From NCBI RefSeq assembly GCF_904063055.1, contig NZ_CAJFCN010000009.1, forward strand, positions 124,001 through 188,000: DNA of 64,000 bases, read 5' to 3'. Within the stretch, counting starts at the first letter, position 1. Every line of letters starts with the position of its first letter. A model generated the notes under the pieces. The model was given only the letters and a program-made list of their open reading frames with translations. It ran no database searches and was not told where the DNA came from. The position numbers and the translations under genes are program-made. Source of the DNA: Pseudomonas paracarnis. Lineage in GTDB: Bacteria; Pseudomonadota; Gammaproteobacteria; Pseudomonadales; Pseudomonadaceae. This document shows, piece by piece, positions 48,126 to 57,573 of the stretch.

Positions 48126-49553
48126 TTACAGACTCAAGCGCGCCGCTAATGAATCCACATAGTCCTGCCATTGCGCCAGCACCTGGCACTGAAACGATGT
48201 AGCACTAACCGCCAACTCCTCACGCGCCTGCTTAAATGCCAACAGGGTATTCGGCGCCCCCCACTGCGCCTCCGACAAACGTTGCTGACAGAAAAGTTTC
48301 CAGCGTTGTTGCTCGTCATTGTTCAAGGTTTCAGGAAAGTTACGCGCCCGGTAGCGAAATAATAATTCCGGCAAACGATGATCATCGAACGGCCACTGCT
48401 GACGGGCTAATTGCGCGGGCTCTGCCATGCGAACTTGCTCACATAAACGGCGGTCACGATCACCAATAAAACCCTCGTAGAGCTGCTGCTCCGGGTCCGC
48501 GTTCGACGCAAAGTCTTCCTCGGCATAAATGGCCGCTAACTTGTCCCGCCAAACTTCCTGTGCGTCAGTTAGTCGCAGCGCCCGCGCGAGGCAAGCCTCC
48601 TTATCCAGTTGCAGGCGCTCAAGATCTTGCGGGCGCAGCACCTTCAACGGCGCAACCACCGGGCAGCGGTTGATATGCAGTAGCTTGAGCGGAACCGGCA
48701 GCTCACCTTCGGCCAGCTCATCGCGGCGCGTGTAAAGACGCTGGCGCAGGGTCGCCGCATCCAGGTCCAACAGCCCTTGCGGATCGAGCCCCAGGTCACA
48801 GACTATCAAGGCATTGCGATTGCGTGGGTGCCAGGCCAGGGGCAAGACCACGCCCAGGTAATGGCGTTCGGCGGAGAAACGCCCGGAGATATGCACCATC
48901 GGTTGCAGCAACCGCACCTGATCCATGACCCGTTGTTTACTGCGCAGTTGAAACAACCATTCATATAACTTCGGTTGTTTCTCCCGGACCAACCGCGCCA
49001 GGGCGATGGTTGCACGCACATCCGACAACGCGTCATGGGCCTGGCCGTGGTCTATGCCGTTGGCCTCTGTCAAGCGTTCGAGCTTGAGGGTCACGCGCCC
49101 TTCCTGCTCGGGCCAGTTGATGCCCTCCGGCCGCAGGGCGTAGGCGGTGCGCATCACATCGATCAAGTCCCAGCGACTGTTGCCGCCCTGCCACTCGCGC
49201 GCATAGGGGTCGAAAAAATTGCGGTACAGACTGTAGCGCGTCATTTCATCGTCGAATCGCAGGGTGTTGTAGCCGGCGCCGCAGGTACCTGGCGCGGCCA
49301 ATTCGGCGTGCACCCGAGTCATGAAATCGGCTTCGGCAAGGCCCTTCTCAGCGAGGATACTCGGCGTAATACCCGTGATCGCACACGCTGCCGGATGAGG
49401 CAGGATATCGTCGCTGGGCTGGCAATAAAGGTTGATCGGCGCACCGACCTCATTGAGCTCAAGGTCGGTGCGGATACCGGCTACCTGGAGCGGGCGATCG
49501 TTGCGCGGGTTGATGCCGGTGGTTTCATAGTCGTACCAGAAAATCGAGGTCAC
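48126..49553 (-). CDS. sbcB: Exodeoxyribonuclease I
   Basis: A 475-residue single-strand 3'–5' exonuclease. The DEDD catalytic set is visible in FWYDYETTG (Asp8, Glu10), YNTLRFDDEMTRY and GQAHDALSDVRATIALA; the C-terminal SH3-like and helical domains (HINRCPVVAPLKVL, LYEGFIGDRDR) match the family. It acts in recombination and mismatch repair. Two converging stops surround a shared terminator with mvaT. Confidence 0.96.
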   Translation of the reverse strand: MTSIFWYDYETTGINPRNDRPLQVAGIRTDLELNEVGAPINLYCQPSDDILPHPAACAITGITPSILAEKGLAEADFMTRVHAELAAPGTCGAGYNTLRFDDEMTRYSLYRNFFDPYAREWQGGNSRWDLIDVMRTAYALRPEGINWPEQEGRVTLKLERLTEANGIDHGQAHDALSDVRATIALARLVREKQPKLYEWLFQLRSKQRVMDQVRLLQPMVHISGRFSAERHYLGVVLPLAWHPRNRNALIVCDLGLDPQGLLDLDAATLRQRLYTRRDELAEGELPVPLKLLHINRCPVVAPLKVLRPQDLERLQLDKEACLARALRLTDAQEVWRDKLAAIYAEEDFASNADPEQQLYEGFIGDRDRRLCEQVRMAEPAQLARQQWPFDDHRLPELLFRYRARNFPETLNNDEQQRWKLFCQQRLSEAQWGAPNTLLAFKQAREELAVSATSFQCQVLAQWQDYVDSLAARLSL

Positions 49554-49720
49554 GGGCTATTCCTGTGCTGAAGACCGACAAAGTCTAGGCGCTGCAAGGC
49601 GTCCGGGGCCAGCGATACCTTACTGTATAAATATCCAGAAAAACCTCGGGTGGTTGCTTCCATCCTCGACACTGCTAGCATCCGTGTCTCTCAAGTCGCC
49701 TCGCAGTGCCAAGGATCGCA

Positions 49721-50413
49721 ATGCCATCAACCCCTCTGGATACCCACTATCAGATAGAAACGCCCGAGGGCATCGACCTGCCCCTGCGCCCTGCTGGCCT
49801 GCCCTCCCGGGCATTGGCGTTTGCATTCGACCTGGGCGTGCGCGGGATCATCATGGGTATCCTGCTGGTGCCGCTGGCGCTGCTCGGCAATGTGGGGATC
49901 GGGCTGGGTTCGCTGCTGCTGTTCCTGGTGAGCTGGTGGTACATGGTGTTGTTCGAAGTGCTCAACCAGGGCTGCTCGCCAGGCAAGCAGGTCATGGGGC
50001 TGCGCGTGGTACAAGATGACGGCACGCCCATTGGCTGGTCGGCATCGCTGATCCGCAACCTGCTGCGTTTTGTCGACATGCTGCCCTTCGGTTATTTCCT
50101 GGGCGCGATCAGTTGCCTGCAACATCCGCACTTCAAGCGGCTCGGCGACCTGGCCGCCGGTACGCTGGTGGTCTACCGGGAATTGCCGCTGGTACGCCCA
50201 AGCATCCCTCAAGCGCCCGCCCTGCGCCTACCCTTCGCACTGGAGTTGAGCGAACAGAGGGCCATCTTCGGTTTCGCCGAACGCCAGGCCGAACTCTCGG
50301 CCGAACGGGTGCATGAACTGGCCGCCATCCTCGCAGAGCCCCTGCAGGTGTCTGCGCCGCGCGCCGTGGAGCAACTCAACGGGGTAGCCCGTGGTTTGTT
50401 GGGGCCGACATGA
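49721..50413 (+). CDS. RDD-family membrane protein
   Basis: A 230-residue protein with three or four transmembrane helices in the RDD domain: LPSRALAFAFDLGVRGIIMGI (Arg and Asp of the name), CSPGKQVMGLRVVQDDG and LIRNLLRFVDMLPFGYF. A soluble C-terminal helix region follows (about 150–230). AAGGA lies six bases before the ATG. It heads a six-gene unit; its stop overlaps the next start (ATGA). Its role in the cluster is not known. Confidence 0.88.
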   Translation: MPSTPLDTHYQIETPEGIDLPLRPAGLPSRALAFAFDLGVRGIIMGILLVPLALLGNVGIGLGSLLLFLVSWWYMVLFEVLNQGCSPGKQVMGLRVVQDDGTPIGWSASLIRNLLRFVDMLPFGYFLGAISCLQHPHFKRLGDLAAGTLVVYRELPLVRPSIPQAPALRLPFALELSEQRAIFGFAERQAELSAERVHELAAILAEPLQVSAPRAVEQLNGVARGLLGPT

Positions 50414-51390
50414 AGCAGAGCCTTTTTGAAAGCCGCCACCAGCGCCAATGGCATACCTTCGCCGAGCAGTTGACACAACTGGAGCAAGGTAAAGCCAAGG
50501 CCGCCGATGTTGCCGACTTCCCGCATCAATATCGACGCCTGTGCCAACATCTGGCCCTGGCTCAGCAACGCGGCTATAGCAGTTACCTGGTCGACACGTT
50601 GCAACAACTGGCACTGCGCGGCCATCAACAACTGTATCGCCATCGCAGCCAACTGACGGCAAACATACTGGCGTTTCTTCTCGCCGACTTCCCGCACCTG
50701 GTACGCGAACAATGGCGCTTCGTGCTGATCGCTGGCCTGCTGTTCTTTGGCAGCCTGGTGGGGATAGCCCTGCTGGTGTACCTGTTCCCCGATCTTATCT
50801 ACAGCATCATCAGCCCCCAGCAGGTGGCCGACATGCAGGGCATGTACAACCCCGACGCCAGCCGTCTGGGCCGTGCTGCCGAACGGGCCGCCAGCGAAGA
50901 CTGGATGATGTTTGGCTATTACGTGATGCACAACATCGGCATCGCCTTCCAGACCTTTGCCGCCGGCCTGTTGTTCGGCCTGGGCAGTGTGTTCTTCCTG
51001 ATTTTCAACGGCCTGGTCATAGGTGCAGTCTCCGGGCACCTTACCGACATTGGCTATGGCCAGACCTTCTGGTCGTTTGTCATTGGTCACGGCGCATTCG
51101 AGTTGAGCGCCATCACGCTGGCCGGTGCCGCAGGTTTGCAACTGGGCTGGTCACTGGTTGTCCCCGGGCGCTTGGCACGCAGCGAGGCCCTGCGCCTGGC
51201 CGCCCGCAAAAGCGTACGGATGCTTTGCGGTGTCATGGTGTTCCTGTTGATCGCAGCCTTTATCGAAGCCTACTGGTCCTCAACCACTCGCATTGAGCCC
51301 TGGATCAAATACGCAGTAGGCGCCGCGCTCTGGCTGCTGGTGGCCGCTTACCTGTCCCTGGCCGGGCGGAGTCGCCATGCGCCTGACTGA
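50410..51390 (+). CDS. SpoIIM/DUF95-family membrane protein
   Basis: A 326-residue protein with a soluble N-terminal helical part (residues 1–100) and about five transmembrane helices. The family signature GHGAFELSAI (His-Gly-x-x-Glu) is present near residue 230. In Bacillus SpoIIM helps a peptidoglycan-remodelling complex in sporulation; in non-sporulating bacteria the family occurs in MoxR/DUF58 clusters. It overlaps both neighbours (4 and 14 bases). Confidence 0.88.
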   Translation: MKQSLFESRHQRQWHTFAEQLTQLEQGKAKAADVADFPHQYRRLCQHLALAQQRGYSSYLVDTLQQLALRGHQQLYRHRSQLTANILAFLLADFPHLVREQWRFVLIAGLLFFGSLVGIALLVYLFPDLIYSIISPQQVADMQGMYNPDASRLGRAAERAASEDWMMFGYYVMHNIGIAFQTFAAGLLFGLGSVFFLIFNGLVIGAVSGHLTDIGYGQTFWSFVIGHGAFELSAITLAGAAGLQLGWSLVVPGRLARSEALRLAARKSVRMLCGVMVFLLIAAFIEAYWSSTTRIEPWIKYAVGAALWLLVAAYLSLAGRSRHAPD

Positions 51391-52906
51391 CGCCAGCGTG
51401 GTGATTCGCCCGCGTACTTCCTGGGAAGCCATGGACCTGGGCGTACTGATGGCCAGGGAACACCGTGTCCTGCTGATGGGCAGTTGGGCGCTCGTAAGCT
51501 TGCCGGTATTCAGCCTGTTGACGGTGCTGCTCTGGAATTACCCGTCTTTGGTCATGTTCCTGTTCTGGTGGCTCAAGCCGGCCTTCGACCGCTTGCCGCT
51601 GTACATTCTGTCCAAGGCCCTGTTTGGTGAGCCCCCCAGCCTCAAACAGGCCGTTCGCCAGTGGCCGCAATTGCTCAAGGGGCAACTGTTCGCAAGCCTG
51701 ACGTGGCGGCGGCTGAGCATGAGCCGCAGCTTCACCCTGCCCGTCAGCCAACTGGAAGGCCTGGACGGTGACGCACGTCAACGACGCCTTGGAGTGTTGC
51801 TGCAACGTAACGCTGGCGCCGCACGCTGGCTGACGACCATCGGTGTGCACATGGAAATCGGCCTCTGGTTTGGCGGCATGACCCTGTTCTATCTCTTCAT
51901 CCCGCAACAGGTTGAACTGGACTGGGACTGGCAACGGCTAATATTCGCGTCAGCCTCGGACGTGCTTTGGCTTGAGCACCTGAGCAATGCCTTCTATGCC
52001 CTGGTCCTGGTGTTCTGGGAACCCATCTACGTCGCCTGTGGCTTCAGCCTGTACCTCAACCGCCGCACAGTGTTGGAGGCCTGGGACCTGGAACTGGTAT
52101 TCCGTCGGCTGCGCCAGCGCCTGAGCAATGTCGCACCGCTGCTGTTGCTGGTGGTTGGCCTGGCGTTGCTACACATCAGCCCACCGACCATGGCAGATGA
52201 AACCACAGCCCATAAGCCACTTAGCACCCAGGCCGCCAGCCAATCCATCCAGGCGTTGCTGGAAAAGCCACCTTTCAAGAACCCGGAAACCGTCACACGC
52301 TATCGGTTTGGCGAAGAAAAAGCGCCGGTTAAAAACAAGGCCACGGGCGACGGCAAATTACCTGGCTGGCTCCAGGCACTGCTCGACAACCTTAACAGCG
52401 ACACCTTCAAATACGTCGCCAAAACTTTGGAAATACTGCTCTGGAGCCTTGTGATTGGCGGCCTGGCCCTGGTGTGCTGGCGTTACCGTGAATGGTTGCG
52501 CACGTTCGTCAGCCGCCTTGGGCCTACTCGCACGGCCGCTCCCTCGCCCGTTCCCGCTCAGTTGTTCGGGCTGGAACTGGGCACCGAGACATTGCCCGAA
52601 GACATCGCCAGCACCGCCGAACAACTATGGCCCACCCATCCACGGGAAGCCCTAGGCCTGCTGTATCGCGGGTTGCTCAGCCGGCTGTTGCACGAGTTCG
52701 ACCTGCCACTGACAAGCGCCGATACCGAGGGGCAGGTACTGGAGCGTGTTCATCATTTGCAACAACCGCAGTTACTGGCGTTCAGCGACGAACTGACACG
52801 CCACTGGCAAAACCTGGCCTATGGTCACCGTCTGCCGCCTTCTTCAGCCCAACAAAAACTGTGCAGCGACTGGCGTGCTCTTTTCAGTGACGGAGCGGGC
52901 CAATGA
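51377..52906 (+). CDS. DUF4129-domain membrane protein
   Basis: A 509-residue protein with about five transmembrane helices (around 35–70, 155–180, 210–232, 248–268, 350–372) and a C-terminal cytoplasmic DUF4129-type helical domain (HPREALGLLYRGLLSRLLHEF, about 425–505). DUF4129 is also found in transglutaminase-like membrane proteins. It overlaps the previous gene by 14 bases and the next by four. Confidence 0.82.
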   Translation: MRLTDASVVIRPRTSWEAMDLGVLMAREHRVLLMGSWALVSLPVFSLLTVLLWNYPSLVMFLFWWLKPAFDRLPLYILSKALFGEPPSLKQAVRQWPQLLKGQLFASLTWRRLSMSRSFTLPVSQLEGLDGDARQRRLGVLLQRNAGAARWLTTIGVHMEIGLWFGGMTLFYLFIPQQVELDWDWQRLIFASASDVLWLEHLSNAFYALVLVFWEPIYVACGFSLYLNRRTVLEAWDLELVFRRLRQRLSNVAPLLLLVVGLALLHISPPTMADETTAHKPLSTQAASQSIQALLEKPPFKNPETVTRYRFGEEKAPVKNKATGDGKLPGWLQALLDNLNSDTFKYVAKTLEILLWSLVIGGLALVCWRYREWLRTFVSRLGPTRTAAPSPVPAQLFGLELGTETLPEDIASTAEQLWPTHPREALGLLYRGLLSRLLHEFDLPLTSADTEGQVLERVHHLQQPQLLAFSDELTRHWQNLAYGHRLPPSSAQQKLCSDWRALFSDGAGQ

Positions 52907-54060
52907 ATCGCGCGCTATTGTGGACAGCGCTGTTGTTGGCGTGCCTGGTGGGTGCGGGCGGCTTATATGCCTGGCACAAGGCAATTCCCTACGAGGAAGT
53001 GGTTGACCGGGGCCCGTCGCCAGAGGCTCGCGCCAATCCCTATCTGGCCGCCGAGCACTTTCTACGCGAGCACGGCTTGGTCGTGGCACACGCCAAGGGC
53101 CTTGAACGACTCGCCGAACTGCCCGCCAAAGGCCATAGCCTGTTGTTGCTGGGAGAGCGCAGCCACATGACCCCACGCCAGGTCGACCAACTGCTGGGCT
53201 GGGCAAAAGCCGGTGGCCACCTGCTCTTGGTCGCCGAGGCATTATGGGATGAAGAAGCCGGCACAAGCGGTGACCTGCTGCTTGATCGCCTCACTATCCG
53301 CCAAACCTTGAGCGACACCTTCGACGAACCCGTGCCACCGCGTAAAAAAACCAAACCGGATCTGACCAAGCTCTATGTCGACAACGAAACCGCACCGGCG
53401 TACTTTAGTTTTGACACTTACTTCAACCTCACCGACCCCAAGCACCTGGCGCAGTTTTCCGCCAACAGCGCCCAGTCCAGCCACCTGATGCAACTCGACC
53501 TGGGGCAAGGTCGCGTCACGGTGATCACCGACAGCGACCTATGGAAAACCACAGATATCGGCAACCATGATAACGCCTGGTTGCTGTGGTACCTGAACCA
53601 GGGCACTGACGTCACCCTGCTGTTCAACAGCGACACAGACGATCTGTTTACTCTGTTGCTCCGTTATTTCCCCCAGGCCCTCGTCGCCCTGGTTGCGCTG
53701 CTTGCTTTGGGGCTGTGGCAGGCAGGCATGCGCCAGGGCCCGATCCAGACACCGGCGCCCAAGGCACGTCGCCAGCTGCAGGAACACTTGCAGGCCAGCG
53801 CGGACTTCCTATTGCGCCGCAGCGGCCAGGGCACGTTGTTGCAAGCCTTGCGACACGACATCCTGCGCGCAGCCCGGCGACGCCATCCAGGGTTCGAACA
53901 CCTCGATGCGTCAGAGCAACGCCAAGTGCTGGAACACCTTACGCGACAACCCCCTCACATCATCAGCCAGGCGCTTGAGCCCGTTGCGCTGAAGCGGCTT
54001 TCCAGCGCCGACTTCAGCCGTCAGGTGGCGCACCTGCAAACCCTCAGGAATGCCTTATGA
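52903..54060 (+). CDS. DUF4350-domain protein
   Basis: A 385-residue protein with an N-terminal anchor helix (about 4–24), a periplasmic or extracytoplasmic DUF4350 domain (about 45–240, with NPYLAAEHFLREHGL and LLLLGERSHM, a GATase-like fold), a second helix (about 250–270) and a basic helical C terminus. The function is unknown; the domain is a regular partner in MoxR/DUF58 gene sets. ATGA overlaps at both ends. Confidence 0.82.
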   Translation: MNRALLWTALLLACLVGAGGLYAWHKAIPYEEVVDRGPSPEARANPYLAAEHFLREHGLVVAHAKGLERLAELPAKGHSLLLLGERSHMTPRQVDQLLGWAKAGGHLLLVAEALWDEEAGTSGDLLLDRLTIRQTLSDTFDEPVPPRKKTKPDLTKLYVDNETAPAYFSFDTYFNLTDPKHLAQFSANSAQSSHLMQLDLGQGRVTVITDSDLWKTTDIGNHDNAWLLWYLNQGTDVTLLFNSDTDDLFTLLLRYFPQALVALVALLALGLWQAGMRQGPIQTPAPKARRQLQEHLQASADFLLRRSGQGTLLQALRHDILRAARRRHPGFEHLDASEQRQVLEHLTRQPPHIISQALEPVALKRLSSADFSRQVAHLQTLRNAL

Positions 54061-55052
54061 GCGACTCTCCACTGGCCACCGCCCTGACCGCCGAAAACCT
54101 TCAGCAGGCCAGCCAGCAGGCCCAGGCGCTGCGCGTGGAATTGCGCAAGGCCGTGATTGGCCAGGACCCGGTGATTGACGACGTGCTCACCGCCCTGATC
54201 GCAGGCGGCCACGTCCTGCTTGAAGGCGTGCCTGGCCTGGGCAAGACCTTGCTGGTACGGGCCCTGGCCCGCTGCTTTGGCGGTGATTTCGCCCGCATCC
54301 AGTTCACCCCGGACCTAATGCCCAGCGATGTCACCGGCCACGCCGTTTACGACCTGCAGACCGAACAGTTCAAACTGCGCAAGGGGCCGTTGTTCACCCA
54401 CCTGTTGCTGGCCGACGAGATCAACCGTGCACCCGCCAAGACCCAGGCAGCGCTGCTGGAGGCCATGCAGGAACGCCAAGTGACCCTGGAGGGCGAGGCG
54501 TTGCCCATCGGCCAGCCCTTCATGGTCCTGGCGACCCAGAACCCTATCGAACAGGAAGGCACCTACCCACTGCCCGAGGCCGAACTGGACCGCTTCATGC
54601 TCAAGGTGCGAATGGACTACCCGGATGCTCTACAAGAGCTGGATATGGTCCGCGAAGTGACGCGCTCGTCCAAGGCCGACATGCTGGAGGTACAGCCGTT
54701 GCGTACTGTGCTGCAAGCCGAGGACGTAGTAACGATGCAGCAAATTGCCAGTGACCTGCCACTGGATGAACAGGTGCTCGACTATGCCGTGCGCCTGGCC
54801 CGTGCCACGCGCAGTTGGCCGGGGCTGGCCATCGGTGCCGGCCCCAGGGCCTCCATCGCTCTGGTACGCGGTGCCCGTGCCCGTGCGCTGTTGCGCGGTG
54901 GCGAATTCGTCACCCCCGATGACATCAAGGGCTGCGCCCTGGCGGTACTGCGTCACCGGGTACGCATCGCACCAGAGCTGGACATCGACGGCTTGGAGGT
55001 CGACCAGGTGCTCCAGCAGTTACTCGACCAGATTGCGGCACCAAGGCAATGA
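54057..55052 (+). CDS. MoxR-family AAA+ ATPase
   Basis: A 331-residue ATPase. Walker A is LLEGVPGLGKTLLVRALA (about residue 58), Walker B is LLLADEINRAPAKTQAALLEAM, sensor 1 is VLATQNPIEQEGTYPLPEAELDRF, and the lid has FVTPDDIKGCALAVLRHRVR. MoxR proteins are chaperone-like and act with DUF58 or von Willebrand proteins to mature partner complexes. It starts four bases inside the DUF4350 gene. Confidence 0.95.
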   Translation: MSDSPLATALTAENLQQASQQAQALRVELRKAVIGQDPVIDDVLTALIAGGHVLLEGVPGLGKTLLVRALARCFGGDFARIQFTPDLMPSDVTGHAVYDLQTEQFKLRKGPLFTHLLLADEINRAPAKTQAALLEAMQERQVTLEGEALPIGQPFMVLATQNPIEQEGTYPLPEAELDRFMLKVRMDYPDALQELDMVREVTRSSKADMLEVQPLRTVLQAEDVVTMQQIASDLPLDEQVLDYAVRLARATRSWPGLAIGAGPRASIALVRGARARALLRGGEFVTPDDIKGCALAVLRHRVRIAPELDIDGLEVDQVLQQLLDQIAAPRQ

Positions 55053-55059
55053 CGCGGCC

Positions 55060-56391
55060 ATGAAACCGACTCGTCTGCTGCTGACCTGGCTGGGCGTTCT
55101 GCTCGGCTTGAACATCTTGTTGGGCGCTTCGGCAGCGTTGCAGTTCAAAGTGCCCGCCACCTTGCATTCGGTAGCCTGGGGCCTGCTGCTGGCCCTGTTG
55201 CTGCTGGCGATGCTGGATGCCGCACGCTTGCGCCGCCGCCCCTCGGTCCGCGTATACAGGACACTGCCCGGCAGCCTGGCGCTGGGGCGCTGGGAAGAAA
55301 TACGCCTGTGCCTGGAGCACGACTACCCGCAACCACTGACCGTGCAGGTGTTCGATCACGTGCCCGATGGCCTGGCTGTGGAGAACCTGCCTCAATTCAT
55401 TCAACTACGCCCCGGTGAACGTGCTGAGCTGGGCTATCGCGTGCGCCCCTTGCGGCGCGGGCACTTCCATTTCAGTCGCTGCGAGCTGCTGCTGCCCAGC
55501 CCATTGGGGCTGTGGTCGGCACGACGATGGGTCGACACCCGCGATTCCACCCGTGTTTACCCGGATTTCGCGCGCTTATACGGTGCGCAGTTACGGGGTG
55601 TGGATAACTGGCTGAGCCAACTGGGCGTGCGCCAACATCAGCGGCGAGGGTTGGGCCTGGAATTTCACCAACTGCGCGAGTTTCGTGAAGGTGACAGCCT
55701 GCGTCAGATCGACTGGAAAGCCACCGCCCGCCAACGAACGCCCATTGCCCGGGAATACCAGGACGAACGCGACCAGCAAATCGTGTTCATGCTCGATTGC
55801 GGCCAGCACATGCGCAGCCAGGATGACGAACTTTCCCATTTTGATCACGCGCTCAATGCCTGCCTGCTGCTGAGCTATGTCGCCTTGCGACAGGGCGATG
55901 CGGTAGGGCTGTGCACGTTCGCCAGCGACCAGCCGCGCTACCTGAAGCCGGTCAAGGGCAGTGGCCAATTGAACCTGTTGCTCAATGCGGTCTATGACCT
56001 ACAGACCACGCGAAAAACCGCCGACTACCAGGCGGCCGCCAGCCAGTTGTTGGCACGTCAAAAACGCCGGGCGCTGGTGATCATCGTCACCAACCTGCGG
56101 GATGAGGAGGATGAAGCGCTGATGGCTGCCGTCCAGCGTATCGGCAGGCATCACCGGGTACTGGTGGCCAGCCTGAGGGAAGAGGTCCTCGACCAGCTAC
56201 GTCAGACGCCTGTGCAGACATTGCCCGAAGCCCTGGCTTACAGCGGCACGATCGATTACCTCAACACCCGCAACCAACGCCATGATCGCTTGAGTGCCCA
56301 TGGGCTGTCGGTGCTCGATACCTTGCCATCGGCGCTGGGTGCCGGGCTGGTCACACGCTATCTGGAGTGGAAAAAGGCCGGGGTATTCTGA
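55060..56391 (+). CDS. DUF58-domain protein
   Basis: A 443-residue protein with two N-terminal transmembrane helices (about 7–28, 36–54), a beta-rich segment and the DUF58 core FREGDSLRQIDWKATARQRT (about 205–225). A von Willebrand-A-like region follows, where the metal site is degenerate (MLDCGQHM instead of DxSxS, about residue 243). DUF58 proteins are the standard partners of MoxR ATPases. ATG 55060 is seven bases after the MoxR stop. Confidence 0.9.
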   Translation: MKPTRLLLTWLGVLLGLNILLGASAALQFKVPATLHSVAWGLLLALLLLAMLDAARLRRRPSVRVYRTLPGSLALGRWEEIRLCLEHDYPQPLTVQVFDHVPDGLAVENLPQFIQLRPGERAELGYRVRPLRRGHFHFSRCELLLPSPLGLWSARRWVDTRDSTRVYPDFARLYGAQLRGVDNWLSQLGVRQHQRRGLGLEFHQLREFREGDSLRQIDWKATARQRTPIAREYQDERDQQIVFMLDCGQHMRSQDDELSHFDHALNACLLLSYVALRQGDAVGLCTFASDQPRYLKPVKGSGQLNLLLNAVYDLQTTRKTADYQAAASQLLARQKRRALVIIVTNLRDEEDEALMAAVQRIGRHHRVLVASLREEVLDQLRQTPVQTLPEALAYSGTIDYLNTRNQRHDRLSAHGLSVLDTLPSALGAGLVTRYLEWKKAGVF

Positions 56392-56443
56392 GGATGACTG
56401 CGCAGGGGTATGGCCAGGAAACGGCCACGACCCCACGCATAAT

Positions 56444-56803
56444 TCAGACAGAGGCCTGCAAAGGATAAAAGCTGAAGTACTGCAACAGCGCGTTGATCAG
56501 GTGCCGGTATTCCTCGGGCGCCTCAAGCACGCTGAACCCCGAGTCGTAATGCTGCGGGGTGACATCCTCGTGGCTCCACAAGCAGGTTGCCGTGAGGTCA
56601 ATCGCCTTGAACTCGCCTTGCGCCACCGGCACTTTCAAGCGCAGCTCGAAATCCACCTCGGTCATCATGGGTAACGAGCTGATCAGCATCAGACCGTTTT
56701 CAGACACATTTCCAAGATAGCCGATTGGCTTGTCGGTAATACGATTGAACACCTGCAGAAAATACGGCAGTTGATGCCGCTCGATCCGTCGTTCGGTAAA
56801 CAT
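56444..56803 (-). CDS. PilZ-domain cyclic di-GMP receptor
   Basis: A 119-residue protein that is one PilZ domain: the RxxxR loop is ERRIERHQL near the N terminus and the second motif is NVSENGLMLIS (Asn-x-Ser-x-x-Gly). Both c-di-GMP-binding parts are kept, so it probably binds the ligand. ATG 56803 gives the family start; a longer frame to 57019 is not family-like. It is a separate unit converging on the DUF58 gene. Confidence 0.85.
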   Translation of the reverse strand: MFTERRIERHQLPYFLQVFNRITDKPIGYLGNVSENGLMLISSLPMMTEVDFELRLKVPVAQGEFKAIDLTATCLWSHEDVTPQHYDSGFSVLEAPEEYRHLINALLQYFSFYPLQASV

Positions 56804-57025
56804 GGTGAAGTCGCCATCCAATAGCCAAAAATCTGGCCGTGCCAGTGATTCGGAACAAGCAATCGCTCGCTCTCCCTGGATTTCGGTGTGACAAAACCTA
56901 CCGCTTGTCACCAAACAGCTGCCGAATCCGGGCCTTGCATCCGTTCGAATGGGAAACTGCACAAACAGACATTCAAAGATTAGCCCAAGACTGGCGACAG
57001 GCCAGCTATAAAATGACAAATACCA

Positions 57026-57400
57026 TTACAACGACGCAGGCCTTGGTTTTGCCAGGCCTGCAGCCGGCAGATGCCCCAGTTGCTGCAAGGTATCGAGCCG
57101 CGCACGGGCTCGATAGGCGTACTCGCTCGACGGGTAGTGGCCGATGATGAACTGATAGGTCTGTGCGGCATCGACAAACAGTTTCTGGCGTTCCAGGCAC
57201 TGCCCGCGCAACATCGAAACCTCCGGTTGCACGTAGCGGCGGGTACGGCTCTCGCGATCGACCTGGGACAACTCCAGGGTGACACGCTGGCAATCACCGA
57301 CCCCATAGGCACGGTAAGCGTTGTTCAAATGGTGGTCCATCGACCAGCGGGTACAGCCGACAACACTGACGGCCAGGGCAGCAACGAGCAAAATTCGCAT
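57026..57400 (-). CDS. TPR-like lipoprotein
   Basis: A 124-residue lipoprotein: signal LLVAALAVSVVGCTR (Cys near residue 16), then two helical repeats (CQRVTLELSQVDRES and KLFVDAAQTYQFIIGHYPSSEYAYRARARL) like those of BamD-type or CpoB-type TPR proteins. The ATG at 57400 follows GGAG; an upstream frame to 57535 adds a non-signal segment. Function unknown; divergent from pyk. Confidence 0.78.
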   Translation of the reverse strand: MRILLVAALAVSVVGCTRWSMDHHLNNAYRAYGVGDCQRVTLELSQVDRESRTRRYVQPEVSMLRGQCLERQKLFVDAAQTYQFIIGHYPSSEYAYRARARLDTLQQLGHLPAAGLAKPRPASL

Positions 57401-57573
57401 GGGGTTCTCCTGTCTTGTGCAGTGTATCGACCCCTGGTCGAAAATCTTCAAGGCGTTTGCCCATTCAACCGCAGCCAAAACAAGCCAATCGTCGATAAGT
57501 AGTGCAAACGAACAATGACTACAACGAAAGAGCATAGTAGCCTTCCCCAGCGCTTGAACTCAGGAGTCCGTGC

